Assembly (NCBI RefSeq): GCF_001905005.1
Contig: NZ_LWKZ01000001.1
Location: 313,775 to 377,774 of the forward strand
Reading direction: 5' to 3'
Source: Streptomyces sp. CB02923
Lineage (GTDB): Bacteria; Actinomycetota; Actinomycetes; Streptomycetales; Streptomycetaceae
Length of the DNA: 64,000 nucleotides
Positions 17,948 through 26,708 of this stretch are shown piece by piece; position 1 is the stretch's first letter; every line of letters begins with the position of its first letter. The notes beneath the pieces were generated by a model that ran no database searches, was not told where the DNA came from, and was given only the letters and a program-made list of their open reading frames with translations. The position numbers and the translations under genes are program-made.

Positions 17948-19000
17948 GTGTCCGTGCTCCCCACCCAGACCCGCACCTGGATACTTACCCGGCGCCCCAC
18001 CCACCGCACCGACACCGGACATCTACGCCTCGAAAGCCGACACCTGCCGGAACCAGGCCCGGGACAGATCCTCGTACGCAACACCCACATGTCCGTACAC
18101 TCGGCGATGCTCGGCCGCATGCTGCCCACCCCGGCAGCCCAATACTGCGGCGTCCAGGGACCGCTTAACCCCCGCTCCGCGTATACGCCCTACACCACCG
18201 GCGAGCCGCTGACCGGACCGGCCGTCGGCGAGGTGATCGCCTCCCGTCACGCAAGCATCGCGGAGGGCGACCTGGTCCGGCACGACCTCGCCTGGCGTCA
18301 GCACGCCCTCCTGCCCAGCACCAAAGCCGAGAAACTCCCGGACAGCGGACTGCCACCCACCGCCTACCTCGGCGCGCTGGGCCTGAACGGCCTCACCGCG
18401 TACGGCGCCCTCCTGAGCCCCGGCGGCATCACCCCGGGCGACACCGTCTTCGTCTCCGGCGCCGCCGGGGCGGTCGGCTGCCTCGCCGGGCAGATCGCCC
18501 GCATCAAAGGCGCCGGCACCCTCATCGGCTCTACCCGCAGCGCCGCCAAGTCCCGCACACTCACCGACGAACTCGGCTTCGACGCCGCCATCAACCCCAC
18601 CACCGGCGGACTCGCCGAACAACTGCACAAGGCAGCACCGGACGGCATCGACCTCTACTTCGACACCGTCGGGGGCGACCACCTGGCGGTGGCCCTCGAC
18701 CACCTGCGTCCCCACGGGCGCGTCCTGCTGTGCGGAATGAGCTCCCAATACACCCAACCGGCCGTTCACTGGCCCGACAACCTTCTGCTCGTCATCGGCA
18801 AAGCACTCCACATCACCGGCGTGCACGACTTCAACTACGCCGTGCGCTTCCCGGACTTCACCGACGAGATGACCAGTTGGCTCCTCTCAGGACAGATCAC
18901 CTGCCCGACCACCATCACCACCGGCATCGAGCACGCCTACGACGCCGTCCTCGGCCTCCTCAGCGGCGCGAACACCGGCCAGATGCTCGTCAAGCTGTAG
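17948..19000 (+). CDS. MDR-family NADPH enoylreductase, likely trans-acting ER
   Basis: 350-aa zinc-independent medium-chain oxidoreductase of the prostaglandin-reductase/curcumin-reductase type. Rossmann motif SGAAGAVGCLAGQIA at about 172-186, followed by the usual GFDAAIN and FDTVGG blocks. It would reduce a conjugated enoyl double bond with NADPH. GTG 17948 follows AGGAGGAGG. Only 32 bases separate it from the PKS stop, so it is in the same operon. Since the PKS ER region lacks its cofactor motif, this protein probably supplies that step in trans, as LovC does for LovB (known analogy, inferred here). Confidence 0.85.
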   Translation: MSVLPTQTRTWILTRRPTHRTDTGHLRLESRHLPEPGPGQILVRNTHMSVHSAMLGRMLPTPAAQYCGVQGPLNPRSAYTPYTTGEPLTGPAVGEVIASRHASIAEGDLVRHDLAWRQHALLPSTKAEKLPDSGLPPTAYLGALGLNGLTAYGALLSPGGITPGDTVFVSGAAGAVGCLAGQIARIKGAGTLIGSTRSAAKSRTLTDELGFDAAINPTTGGLAEQLHKAAPDGIDLYFDTVGGDHLAVALDHLRPHGRVLLCGMSSQYTQPAVHWPDNLLLVIGKALHITGVHDFNYAVRFPDFTDEMTSWLLSGQITCPTTITTGIEHAYDAVLGLLSGANTGQMLVKL

Positions 19001-19405
19001 GAAAAATCAAGCCGAAAGCCTTCCAAGGTGCCTTTCTGCCAGCGGCCGCGGTGGGCGCGCCGGTGCCAGCGGAGTGTCGGCTGACGTAGCTGCTGGCCGG
19101 AGAGGCAAGCCATTGCTGCCGGCACTTCCAGCACCTGACGTGCTTCTTCGCCGCGGCGCCTGGTGTAACCAGGGCGGTATGCCCACCCTGGCGGGGCGCG
19201 GCCGGCGTGCCGGGCCTGCCGACCGGCGCAAGGCTCCGGCGCTGCCCAGCCCTAAGAGGTCTCCGTGTACGAAGGCCCACGCAGGGTTGTTCGAAAGCGG
19301 ATCACTGTACGTGCCGCTCCCACGCCAACCGAAGCTACGTACGCGCGGATGGACACCATCGCCCGCTCAGACCAGCGCGCATGGCGCAGGGTGGCACCTC
19401 GAAGC

Positions 19406-19453
19406 GCGCATCAAGGCCCCGGAGAACGGAAGTTCTCCGGGGCCTTGATGCGC
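19406..19453. terminator. Perfect 22-bp hairpin terminator
   Basis: Arms 19406-19427 and 19432-19453 are perfectly complementary around a GGAA loop. It lies between the end of the reductase gene (+) and the sortase substrate gene (-), so it ends both transcripts. Positions 19001-19405 contain no gene I can support. Confidence 0.85.
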
Positions 19454-19496
19454 TGCTGTTCATGGCTTCCGGCTGCGGGGCTGAGGGTCTCGGGGC

Positions 19497-20519
19497 TTAC
19501 CTGCCATCGGTGGGTACGGCGTCCTGCGAACGCCGTCGTCGGGCTGCGATGACGACGGCTGCGCCACCGGCGAGCAGAACCCCGGCGGCCCCCAGGAGCC
19601 AGGGGGTGGAATCGGCTCCGGTGTGGGCGAGCGATCCAGTTGCCTGTTGAGGGGCGGGGGGTGCGGAGGAGTGCGTCGGCGCCGCCGCGCCGGAAGCGCT
19701 CGCCTCGGGATGCGGCGTGGCCTGGTTCTGCTTCCCGGGCGTCCGCTCCGGCGCAGGCTTGGCCGGTGCAGTCGGCGTCGGGGCAGTCTCGGTCGGCGAG
19801 GGGGTCGGGGGGCGCTTCGGGGTGTCGGCGAACGTGACCGTTTCCGGCGCCCCAGGCTTAGCGGTGATCTTGGCGGGGGCGCTGTCCAGCTCGTATCCCG
19901 AGGGAGCCTTGGATTCGGTGATCTTGTAAGGGGTGCCGGTTCGGGTGGTAACGGGCAGTTGAACCGTGGCGGTGCCGTCCTTGCCCGTGGCCACCGTGAC
20001 AGTCTTACCGCTGCTGTCGACCGGAGTGACGTTGACGATGGCTCCGGGAAGGGGTTTGCCGCTGCTCTTGTCGGTCTTCTTCACGGTCAGGTTCGCCGGC
20101 TTGAACGGGTCGGTGACCGTCAGCGGCACGGCGGGGCCGGGGGTGGCGATGACGTCCTGGTCGGCGGCGACGGTGTGCAGCGGGCTGCCGCTGCTGGTCT
20201 CCTTGAGCCGGTAGACGCCGGTGGCAAGGTCTTCGAAGGCCAGTCGTCCCTCGGCGTTCGTACGGCCGCTAGCGGCTTCCTTGCCGGCATCGTCGAGCAG
20301 GATGAACGCGGCCCCCGGCATCCGGTGCCCGTCAGGGTCCTTCTTGAGGATCTGCACGCCGCCGGTCTCGGGCAGGTGACGTACGGCGGGTGCGGAGGCG
20401 GACGAGGTCGGCTCGGGAGCGTGGGCCGCGGCGGCCGGGGTCCAGGCCAGGGGCCCGGCAACAGCAGCGGCGACGGTGATGGCTGCCGCCGTGGTACGGC
20501 GGGGTGAATGGATGCGCAA
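19497..20519 (-). CDS. Sortase-anchored SpaA/Cna-B-like surface protein
   Basis: 340-aa wall protein. Signal peptide (1-33). Two SpaA-like prealbumin domains follow: GVQILKKDPDG...GVYRLKETSSG, then LTVKKTDKSSG...YKITESKAPSGY. A Pro/Thr/Ala-rich stalk leads to LAHTG near residue 297, a hydrophobic segment and an RRRR tail. LAxTG is the class E sortase signal of high-GC actinobacteria. Isopeptide-forming Lys residues are plausible in each domain. TTG 20519 has AGGAG seven bases upstream. It may aid cell contact during mating; alternatively it is a cargo adhesin. No sortase gene is seen in the window. Confidence 0.82.
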   Translation of the reverse strand: MRIHSPRRTTAAAITVAAAVAGPLAWTPAAAAHAPEPTSSASAPAVRHLPETGGVQILKKDPDGHRMPGAAFILLDDAGKEAASGRTNAEGRLAFEDLATGVYRLKETSSGSPLHTVAADQDVIATPGPAVPLTVTDPFKPANLTVKKTDKSSGKPLPGAIVNVTPVDSSGKTVTVATGKDGTATVQLPVTTRTGTPYKITESKAPSGYELDSAPAKITAKPGAPETVTFADTPKRPPTPSPTETAPTPTAPAKPAPERTPGKQNQATPHPEASASGAAAPTHSSAPPAPQQATGSLAHTGADSTPWLLGAAGVLLAGGAAVVIAARRRRSQDAVPTDGR

Positions 20520-20653
20520 GAACGAACTCCTGGAACGGGCGATCCGGCGATGGTGGGCGGACGGAGTTGCTCGGAGATTTCAGCGAGTGCGGCCGAGCCC
20601 GGTACTGGGCGGCGGTCACCGGCCGCTGCCGGGTGTGACGGTGCGGACGGGGC

Positions 20654-21145
20654 TCAGCGGGAGCGGCCTCCTCTGTGGGTGGTCAGCGGGGCGGGCGTCT
20701 GGTGAGCCGTACGGCCCGCCGCTCGACGCGGTGCGGATGTCGTCCACGCGCCGGGGAACCAGACGGCGGTGTACTGCTCAATGGCATCGCGCAGCCCGGT
20801 GGTGACGGCGCCCTCCCACGGTGGCTGGCCTGGGCGGTGGTGCTTGTCGAATGTGCCGTACCGCTTGGTATTCGCGGGCGTGCCGTGGGTTTCGTCGCGG
20901 CGGCGGAAGGTGCCGTGGTCCGCGAAGCTGAGGGCTACCGCGTCGATCTCGCCCTGGTCTGCGTGGAGGGCTGTCAGGCGCAGGCCGCCGTAGGTATCCG
21001 CGTGGATGGTGCGGGTGAATTCGATCCGCAGTCGCAGCGGTGTACCGGGGGCGGGGGTGGCGTAGTAGGTGTTGCCCACGACGGTGCTGTCGGTGAACGG
21101 GAGGGACAGTTCGGCGAAGAACTCGGGGGCGTACAGGGAGGGCAA
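20654..21145 (-). CDS. Hypothetical mobile-element protein
   Basis: 163-aa soluble protein with a beta-rich core (LRLRIEFTRTIHADTYGGLRLTALHAD) and a helix containing YTAVWFPGAW, ending in a basic disordered tail. TTG start at 21145, with GGAAAG seven bases upstream; this weak signal recurs before other minus-strand genes here. It lies 32 bases after the DUF317 gene and is codirectional with it. Not recognised. Confidence 0.55.
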   Translation of the reverse strand: MPSLYAPEFFAELSLPFTDSTVVGNTYYATPAPGTPLRLRIEFTRTIHADTYGGLRLTALHADQGEIDAVALSFADHGTFRRRDETHGTPANTKRYGTFDKHHRPGQPPWEGAVTTGLRDAIEQYTAVWFPGAWTTSAPRRAAGRTAHQTPAPLTTHRGGRSR

Positions 21146-21177
21146 TTAGGGGCTTTCCGGTCGAGGTCGCGTCGGCG

Positions 21178-22050
21178 TTATCGGCGTGGGCCGGGCAGGG
21201 CCGGTCGGCTGGTGGTGCTCCAGCGCGGGACGCTGGGTGCGGGGAGCGCGGCCGGGCGGCGGGAGGCAGCGGCCCGTTGGACGTCGAGCGGGGTGGGGGC
21301 CGGTGGTTGCGGCGGGAGGATGGGGGTGAGCTGGGCCATGCCCTTGAGGTAGCTGTAGGTGTCCTGTCGCCACCGGGGCAGCGGGGCCGGGTCGGCGACG
21401 CACTGGGTGACGGCGGTGAGCAGGGCGACGGGGGTGTCGGTGCTGGCAGTCGCGTACCAGGTGGGCCGGTCGACGGACTTCCCGGCCCACAGCTGCCAGC
21501 GGGCGTTGCGCGTGCTCAGTTCGGCTTCCGGATCGACGTCGCCGGCGGTGAACTCCAGTGCGGCATGGCCGTCCGGCGCCTGGGCCGCGAAGACGCCCCA
21601 GCGGGGGCGGTCTATCTGCCAGCCCTGTTGGAGGAGGGGGACGACGGCGAGAAAGGGCTCGTGTTCGTCCGTCCCGGAGACCGGCCGGGCGAGGTAGGCG
21701 TCCGGCCCCTGTTCGTACGCCGCAGCGAGAGCGGTGGTGAAGGCTTGGACGAACTCGGTGGGACAGCGGTCGTTGAAGCAGACGCCCCAGGCCGGCTGCC
21801 CGAACGGGTCGTTGTAGGCGTTGACGCGCCAGAGTCCGTCGTCCTCGCCTTCGGGGAGGTAGCCAAGACGCACCCGCTGGTCGGGGGCGTGGACGAAGAC
21901 GTTGGCCAGGTCGTCGTACTGAAGGTCCCAGCCGAGATCGAGAAGCGGGGCGAGGGCGGGGTCGCCGGTCCCGGTGGTGCTGGCGAGGTGGCGCGGGGAG
22001 ACGTAGACGTCCCCGTCGATGTCGTGGCGCGGGTCGGGCTGAGGGCTCAT
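21178..22050 (-). CDS. DUF317-domain protein
   Basis: 290 aa with two DUF317 units: YVSPRHLAST near residue 16, and WRVNAYNDPFGQPAWGVCFNDRCPTEFVQAF near 75-105. The second unit has RWQLWAGKSVDRPTWYATASTDTP. The tail is Pro/Ala/Arg-rich. ATG 22050 overlaps the stop of the ATP-grasp gene (ATGA), so its translation is coupled to that enzyme. Confidence 0.75.
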   Translation of the reverse strand: MSPQPDPRHDIDGDVYVSPRHLASTTGTGDPALAPLLDLGWDLQYDDLANVFVHAPDQRVRLGYLPEGEDDGLWRVNAYNDPFGQPAWGVCFNDRCPTEFVQAFTTALAAAYEQGPDAYLARPVSGTDEHEPFLAVVPLLQQGWQIDRPRWGVFAAQAPDGHAALEFTAGDVDPEAELSTRNARWQLWAGKSVDRPTWYATASTDTPVALLTAVTQCVADPAPLPRWRQDTYSYLKGMAQLTPILPPQPPAPTPLDVQRAAASRRPAALPAPSVPRWSTTSRPALPGPRR

Positions 22051-23276
22051 CGGGCCGCCTGGGTGGTCAGGGTGATCTCCTCGGCGGCCGTGTCGAGGCG
22101 TTCGTTGACCTCGGCGGTGTCGCGGCCGGTGACGATGTAGAACCCGGCTCTGGCGGTGAACAGGTCACCGTCGGGCGGCAGGAGGAGGGAATCGCCGACC
22201 TGGCGGGTCCACTGGACCTGCTGCAGCCAAGGGGTGCGGGCGGCGAACGGCTGGTTGACCTGCCGTTCGGTGAGGGTGCCGGAGGCGGCCGGGTAGAGCA
22301 ACCGGATGCCTGCGGCGCCTCGGCGGGTCGGGGTGAGGTCCGGGCTGTGGCCGCAGGCGAGGGCGGCGGCGGCCTTCGGCAGGTCGATGCCGGTGGCGAG
22401 GCGGACGAGGTGGCCGATCATGTCGCCGGCGATGCGCGCGTTGACTTCGATCAGCCGGGGGCGGCCGTCGACCAGGCGCATTTCGACGTGCTGGATGCCA
22501 TCGGTGATGCCCAAGGCCCTGATCGCGGTGGAGGCGACCGGACTGACCAGGGCAAGGAGTGGGTCGTCGGCGTCGACGGTGTGCCCCGTCTCGTAGAAGT
22601 GCGGTGCCGGGCCCAGGCTCTTGCGGGTGACGGCGACGGCGGTGGTCACACCGTGGTGGGTGACGCACTCGGCCGAGACCTCCGGGCCGTCGAGGTACTG
22701 CTCGACCAGAACGGCGGTGTCCTCCCGGCTCCGGCTCGCGCCGGCCGAGGCGAACGCGAAGGCGCCGGGCAGTTCTTCGGGCCGGTCGACACGGACCACG
22801 CCGATACTTCCGGCGAAGGCCGTGGGCTTCAGCACGGCGGGGTAGCCGACGGCCATCGCCGCCAGCTCGGCCTCCGGAACGGACCGGGCCGTCACCGCGG
22901 CGGCCGACGGTACCCCGTGGCGGGCGAACAGGCTGCGGGCGGTGGCCTTGTTGCGGCACGCCCGCATCACCTCGGAGGAGTGCGCGGGCAGACCGAGCAC
23001 CCGGGCGAGGCAAGCGGTGGCAACCAGGTGCCACTCCGACCAGGTGACAACACCGGCAAGGTCGTGCCGTGCCGCCAGGGTCCGCCCGGCGGCGAGCAGG
23101 GCGGTGCTGTCGCGGAGATCGGCGACGGCGTGGTCGACGATGTACGGCGTTTCCCACGACGGTTCGGTGCCGGTCAGCAGGACCACGTCGTAGGCGGCGG
23201 CGACCTGCTCCAGACAGTAGCCGCGGAAGGTCTGGTCGCCGGGGTCGACGAGGAGCACCTGGGGGCGAGCGGACAA
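22047..23276 (-). CDS. ATP-grasp carboxylate-amine ligase
   Basis: 409-aa ATP-grasp enzyme of the BacD/BtrJ-like superfamily, which joins a carboxylate to an amine through an acyl-phosphate. Visible blocks: RNKATARSLFARHGVPS, the ATP-binding YPAVLKPTAFAGSIGV, VLVEQYLDGPEVSAE, and the metal-binding HVEMRL...LIEVNARIAGDMIGH. TTG 23276 has GGAG about nine bases upstream and gives a normal N-terminus (SARPQVLLVDPG). An MFS exporter and two winged-helix regulators lie upstream in the same strand group, suggesting production and export of a small peptide-like compound (inference). Confidence 0.8.
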   Translation of the reverse strand: MSARPQVLLVDPGDQTFRGYCLEQVAAAYDVVLLTGTEPSWETPYIVDHAVADLRDSTALLAAGRTLAARHDLAGVVTWSEWHLVATACLARVLGLPAHSSEVMRACRNKATARSLFARHGVPSAAAVTARSVPEAELAAMAVGYPAVLKPTAFAGSIGVVRVDRPEELPGAFAFASAGASRSREDTAVLVEQYLDGPEVSAECVTHHGVTTAVAVTRKSLGPAPHFYETGHTVDADDPLLALVSPVASTAIRALGITDGIQHVEMRLVDGRPRLIEVNARIAGDMIGHLVRLATGIDLPKAAAALACGHSPDLTPTRRGAAGIRLLYPAASGTLTERQVNQPFAARTPWLQQVQWTRQVGDSLLLPPDGDLFTARAGFYIVTGRDTAEVNERLDTAAEEITLTTQAAR

Positions 23277-23317
23277 GAAGGGATTCTCCGAATCAACGGC
23301 GGGCAGGGCAAGGGCTG

Positions 23318-23620
23318 TCAGGCGGCGCGGCGGCGGCGCAGTTCGAAGGCGGTGGCCCACTCGGGGTGCGCGGTGAGCAGCCGCCTGGCGTAGAGGGCGG
23401 TGAAGTTGTTGTTCAGTCCGTCCACGCCGTACGGGAGGTGTCGGCGCAGGTCTTCGAAGAGGTTTTTGAGGCCGATGCGGGTGGCGCCGGTGGCGAGCCG
23501 GCGGGCGGTCATGCGTTCCAGCTCGCGGTACACGTGGGGGTTTTGGGCGTCGAAGGCGTGGAACTGCTCGGTGATGGTGCGACCGCTCGCACGGATCGCC
23601 CCGGGGCTGGCAGGGGGCAT
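23318..23620 (-). CDS. Small conserved phage/mobile-element protein
   Basis: 100 aa. The region FDAQNPHVYRELERMTARRLATGATRIG...LNNNFTALYARRLLTAHPEWATAFELRRRR matches a conserved type of unknown function found in actinobacterial phages and elements. ATG 23620 is chosen because GGAGA lies seven bases upstream; a GTG at 23635 is possible. It lies between the MFS and ATP-grasp genes. Confidence 0.65.
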   Translation of the reverse strand: MPPASPGAIRASGRTITEQFHAFDAQNPHVYRELERMTARRLATGATRIGLKNLFEDLRRHLPYGVDGLNNNFTALYARRLLTAHPEWATAFELRRRRAA

Positions 23621-23657
23621 GGGGGGTTTCTCCACAGGCTGGGGAAAGAGCGTCGGG

Positions 23658-24893
23658 TCAGGTGCGCAGGGCGGGGTCGGTGCGCAGGTGGGCGAAGGCG
23701 CAAAGCAGGCCGGTGGCCTGGAGTGCGGCGCAGCCGGTGAGAACGTGCGCGAGGGCGTCGGGCGGGGTCAGGGCGGTGAGCACGCCAGCGACGGGAAAGG
23801 GCAGCAGGAGGATGAGGATGGTCGCCGACAAGGTGCTGCCGAACCGGTCCGTGGGGATCAGGCGGGAGCGCAGCGTGCGCAAGACCACGGTCATGCCGCC
23901 GTCGGCGGCCATCAGGACCGCGACCAGGACCAGGTAGGAGAGGTAGTCGGGGGCCTGGGCGGCGGCCAGACCGGTGAGCGCGGCAACAGCGGCGCAGGCG
24001 GCGCCGACCGGCCACAGGCCGAGCCGGTCGATCGCGAACCGGCAGACGGTGACGGTGAGAAGTGTGGCCGCTGCGGCGGCGGACCAGACCAGGCCGACGG
24101 CGGTGGTGGACTGCCCGTAGTGGTGGACGACGATCACGGGGCCGGCGGCTTGGAGGAAGCCGACGGCGAGGTTGGAGAACGTCAGGCCGGCGACCAGCCA
24201 GCCCAGCGCGGGAAGGGAGCGGATGGTGCGCCAGCCGGTGAGCAGCCCGGCGCCCGGGCTGCGCTTCGGGGCGCGGGCCGCAGCGAGGGGCGACGGCGGG
24301 GTGCGCAGCGCGAGCAGCGCGGCGAGCAGCGAGAGCACCGTCATCACGGCAAGCATCCAGGGCGGGCCGGCGAGCAGCAGCACTCCTGCGAGCGCCGGGC
24401 CGGCCAGGGTCGCGGTCTGGTCGATCCCCAGCAGGGCGGCCTGGACATGGTGGGCCTGCGTCCCTGCCCTGCGGCCGGCGGCGGCGCCAGCGGTCTCGGC
24501 CGCGATGTAGCTGAATTGGGTGAGCACCCCGGTGATGGCCGCGAGGGCCATCACCGTCACGCCCGCCCCGGTGCCGGACGGCCAGAGGAGCAGGATGACC
24601 GCTCCGGCGGCGACGGCCAGTGCGCGGCCGAGGGAGGCCAGGAAGAAGACGACCGCGGCCCCGCGCCGGTCGACGATCGCGCCGGCCCATCCGAACGCCG
24701 CCAGCCTCGGTATCCACTCCAATGCGAACGCCAGTCCCGTGAGCGCGGCGGAGGCGGTGGTGGCCAGGACCAGGAGCGGAATGCCGTAGGTGGCCATGGC
24801 GAACGCGAGGGCATCGGCCGTGCGCGGCAGGTAGATGCCGCGCAGCGGTCCTGCGGTGTGGCGGGCGTGCCGGGCAGTGGTGTGACCGCTCAC
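23658..24893 (-). CDS. MFS transporter, probable exporter
   Basis: 411-aa membrane protein with about twelve hydrophobic helices and the short basic loops of the major facilitator superfamily. The layout resembles the enterobactin-exporter/macrolide-efflux type (WIPRLAAFGWAGAIVDRRG in the first loop). GTG 24893 overlaps the stop of the winged-helix gene (GTGA). It probably exports the product of the nearby ATP-grasp enzyme or gives resistance to it (inference from context). Confidence 0.85.
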   Translation of the reverse strand: MSGHTTARHARHTAGPLRGIYLPRTADALAFAMATYGIPLLVLATTASAALTGLAFALEWIPRLAAFGWAGAIVDRRGAAVVFFLASLGRALAVAAGAVILLLWPSGTGAGVTVMALAAITGVLTQFSYIAAETAGAAAGRRAGTQAHHVQAALLGIDQTATLAGPALAGVLLLAGPPWMLAVMTVLSLLAALLALRTPPSPLAAARAPKRSPGAGLLTGWRTIRSLPALGWLVAGLTFSNLAVGFLQAAGPVIVVHHYGQSTTAVGLVWSAAAAATLLTVTVCRFAIDRLGLWPVGAACAAVAALTGLAAAQAPDYLSYLVLVAVLMAADGGMTVVLRTLRSRLIPTDRFGSTLSATILILLLPFPVAGVLTALTPPDALAHVLTGCAALQATGLLCAFAHLRTDPALRT

Positions 24894-25402
24894 GCGGCCG
24901 GCTCGGGCGCGGCGAGCCGGGCGGCCTGCGGGTACGCGGTCAGCCACTGCCGCAGCAGGTCGTGCGGTCGCACCAGGTCGGCGGCGGCCTGCGCCCCGGG
25001 CGGTTGGACGCCTCGCCGGAGCCTGTCGAGCGTGACGGGGTGGAGCGTGTTGGACATGAGGCTGAGGGTGTGCTGGACGCGGCTGGTGAAGTCCGAACTT
25101 TCGGTCGGGCAGGCGTGGCGCCGGGCCCACCGGGCGCACGCGTCGTAGACGTCGGCCAGTTCCACGCCTGCCGCGGTCAGGCCCAGCCCGGCGCCGGGAC
25201 GGCCGCGGACGAGATTGAGGGCGCGGGCCGCGTCGGTGGACTGGCGCAGCTGGTGCACCGGGAGGTCGGCGAACGTGCGGGCCATCCCCCGCGGCGGGAT
25301 CGGACCGTTGTCGTCGATCTCGGTGACCAGACGGATCAAGGCAGGCGAGGACAGCATGGTGACGGTGTCCCGGAGTTCGGCCGTGGTGAAGGAGGAAGTC
25401 AC
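24890..25402 (-). CDS. Winged-helix transcriptional regulator
   Basis: 170-aa protein. The first 95 residues have a winged-helix pattern: LSSPALIRLVTEIDDNGPIPP, a recognition helix around DLPVHQLRQSTDAARALNLV, then a wing, RGRPGAGLGLTAAG. It is related to MarR/HxlR-like regulators. The C-terminal half is helical. GTG 25402 overlaps the HxlR gene stop; GGAGG lies upstream. Probably controls the exporter/ligase operon. Confidence 0.7.
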   Translation of the reverse strand: MTSSFTTAELRDTVTMLSSPALIRLVTEIDDNGPIPPRGMARTFADLPVHQLRQSTDAARALNLVRGRPGAGLGLTAAGVELADVYDACARWARRHACPTESSDFTSRVQHTLSLMSNTLHPVTLDRLRRGVQPPGAQAAADLVRPHDLLRQWLTAYPQAARLAAPEPAA

Positions 25403-26241
25403 CGGCGCGGACCTCCCGCCGTGAGTGCGGTCTTCGGGTGGGCCGGCGTGGCGTGGGAGAACAGGTCACGGCCCTGCCAGGCGGTCTGCCCTGCTCGCAC
25501 CGGCGCCGGCGCTGCCGCCGGGGCGGGCAGACGCGTCTGGTTGCTGAGCCATCGCTTCGGAGCGGGTACGGCGTCCGCGCGCCCCCAGATCGGGTGCCGG
25601 GCGGCCTGGGCGAGGGGGTGTCCGGCGGACCAGGCGGACAGGGCCCCGAAGACGGGCGCCAGGCTCTCCCCCGCCTCGGACAGGCGATAGGGCTGCCCGG
25701 TGCCGTCGGTGTCGACCAGACCGTCGCTCACGAGCTGGCGCAGCGGCGGGTAGATGTTGGTCCAGTCGCTGCCGGGCATGACGATGCGGGCCAGGGCCCG
25801 GCCGCTGGCCTCTTCGCGGGACTTGAGCACCCACAGGAGGGCGGCGGCGTGCCGGCGGGTGAGCAGGGTGAGGCTGTCCTCGATCTGCTCGATGGCGGGC
25901 AGCTGCCGGTCCGTCTTTTCCAGGTGCTCCTCGGCCCAGGTGACGATCAGCGGGAGTACCGGCAGCAGGGCGGCCCCGCGGTCGGTGTGGCCGTAGGTGA
26001 CGTGCCGCGAGGTGTGCTCGGTGCGCTGGACCAGGCCGGCATCGCACAGGGCCCGCAGCTTGGGGTGGAGCTGGCCGTTCTGCAGCCAGGACAGCTTGCC
26101 CGCTATCTGGCTGTAGCGCAGCGGCGGGCCGGACAGGGCCAGCATGATCCGTACGTTCCATCGCGGAGTGATCATGGCGAGGGACTCGGTGACCCGGGCA
26201 ACGTCAGCGGCGGTGTCGGGAGGCAGACCGGTGGTGGCCAA
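25399..26241 (-). CDS. Tandem HxlR-type winged-helix regulator
   Basis: 280-aa protein with two HxlR-like winged helices. The first (about 12-105) contains ITPRWNVRIMLALSGPPLRYSQIAGKL...LHPKLRALCDAGLVQR. The second (about 125-210) contains RRHAALLWVLKS...NIYPPLRQLVSDGLVDTDG. Most HxlR proteins carry one such domain and dimerise; a fused pair would act as a built-in dimer. TTG 26241 has AGGAG eight bases upstream. It overlaps the next regulator gene by four bases. The Ala/Pro-rich tail is probably disordered. Confidence 0.78.
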   Translation of the reverse strand: MATTGLPPDTAADVARVTESLAMITPRWNVRIMLALSGPPLRYSQIAGKLSWLQNGQLHPKLRALCDAGLVQRTEHTSRHVTYGHTDRGAALLPVLPLIVTWAEEHLEKTDRQLPAIEQIEDSLTLLTRRHAAALLWVLKSREEASGRALARIVMPGSDWTNIYPPLRQLVSDGLVDTDGTGQPYRLSEAGESLAPVFGALSAWSAGHPLAQAARHPIWGRADAVPAPKRWLSNQTRLPAPAAAPAPVRAGQTAWQGRDLFSHATPAHPKTALTAGGPRR

Positions 26242-26278
26242 GGGGGGAACTCCTGGGTGGGGAAAGGGGCCGCGGAGG

Positions 26279-26698
26279 TCAGCGGCTGCGGGCAGTGCTC
26301 GCCGCCGGGGCCGGAGCAGCAGGCACGGCAGGTACGGTCGGCGCGGGGGCGGGGGACGGCGCGGGCGCGGCGACGCGGCCGAGGCTCTGGAGGACGGCGG
26401 GAACCGCCTTGGCCTGGACGTCACGGACGGTGACCGCTTCGGCGAGCTGACGGGCGCAGTCCAGGACATGCGATGCCTCGTGTGCGCTGATCTGCCGCTC
26501 GGGGTGGACAAGTTGGGTGAGGCGGTCGCGGTGGAAGGCGATCCTCTGCTCGGCGTACGCGAGGTCGTGGTGCATGGCGAGCAGGGCGGAGAGCATGCCG
26601 GGCGGCCGGCTCTGGGCGTGGGCTTGGAGTTCGGCCAGCGGCGCGCCGTACAGGTCCTGGATCCGGGCGGCTATCTCGGTGGAGGTGGGGTGCGGCAA
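26279..26698 (-). CDS. Helical paralogue 1 (unknown function)
   Basis: 139-aa all-helical protein with a Pro/Ala tail. Shared pattern: AELQAHAQ...LAYAEQRIAFHRDRL...AVTVRDVQAKAVPAVLQSL. The same pattern appears in the products at 26709, 27149 and 29115, so these are diverged duplicates. TTG 26698 has GAAAG upstream. Helical heptads suggest a coiled-coil oligomer. Function unknown. Confidence 0.6.
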   Translation of the reverse strand: MPHPTSTEIAARIQDLYGAPLAELQAHAQSRPPGMLSALLAMHHDLAYAEQRIAFHRDRLTQLVHPERQISAHEASHVLDCARQLAEAVTVRDVQAKAVPAVLQSLGRVAAPAPSPAPAPTVPAVPAAPAPAASTARSR

Positions 26699-26708
26699 TC
26701 GGGGGCTT

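Noticed and set aside
19074..19448. Plus-strand frame over the terminator after the reductase
   Set aside because: It runs through a perfect 22-bp hairpin and has no ribosome-binding site or domain.
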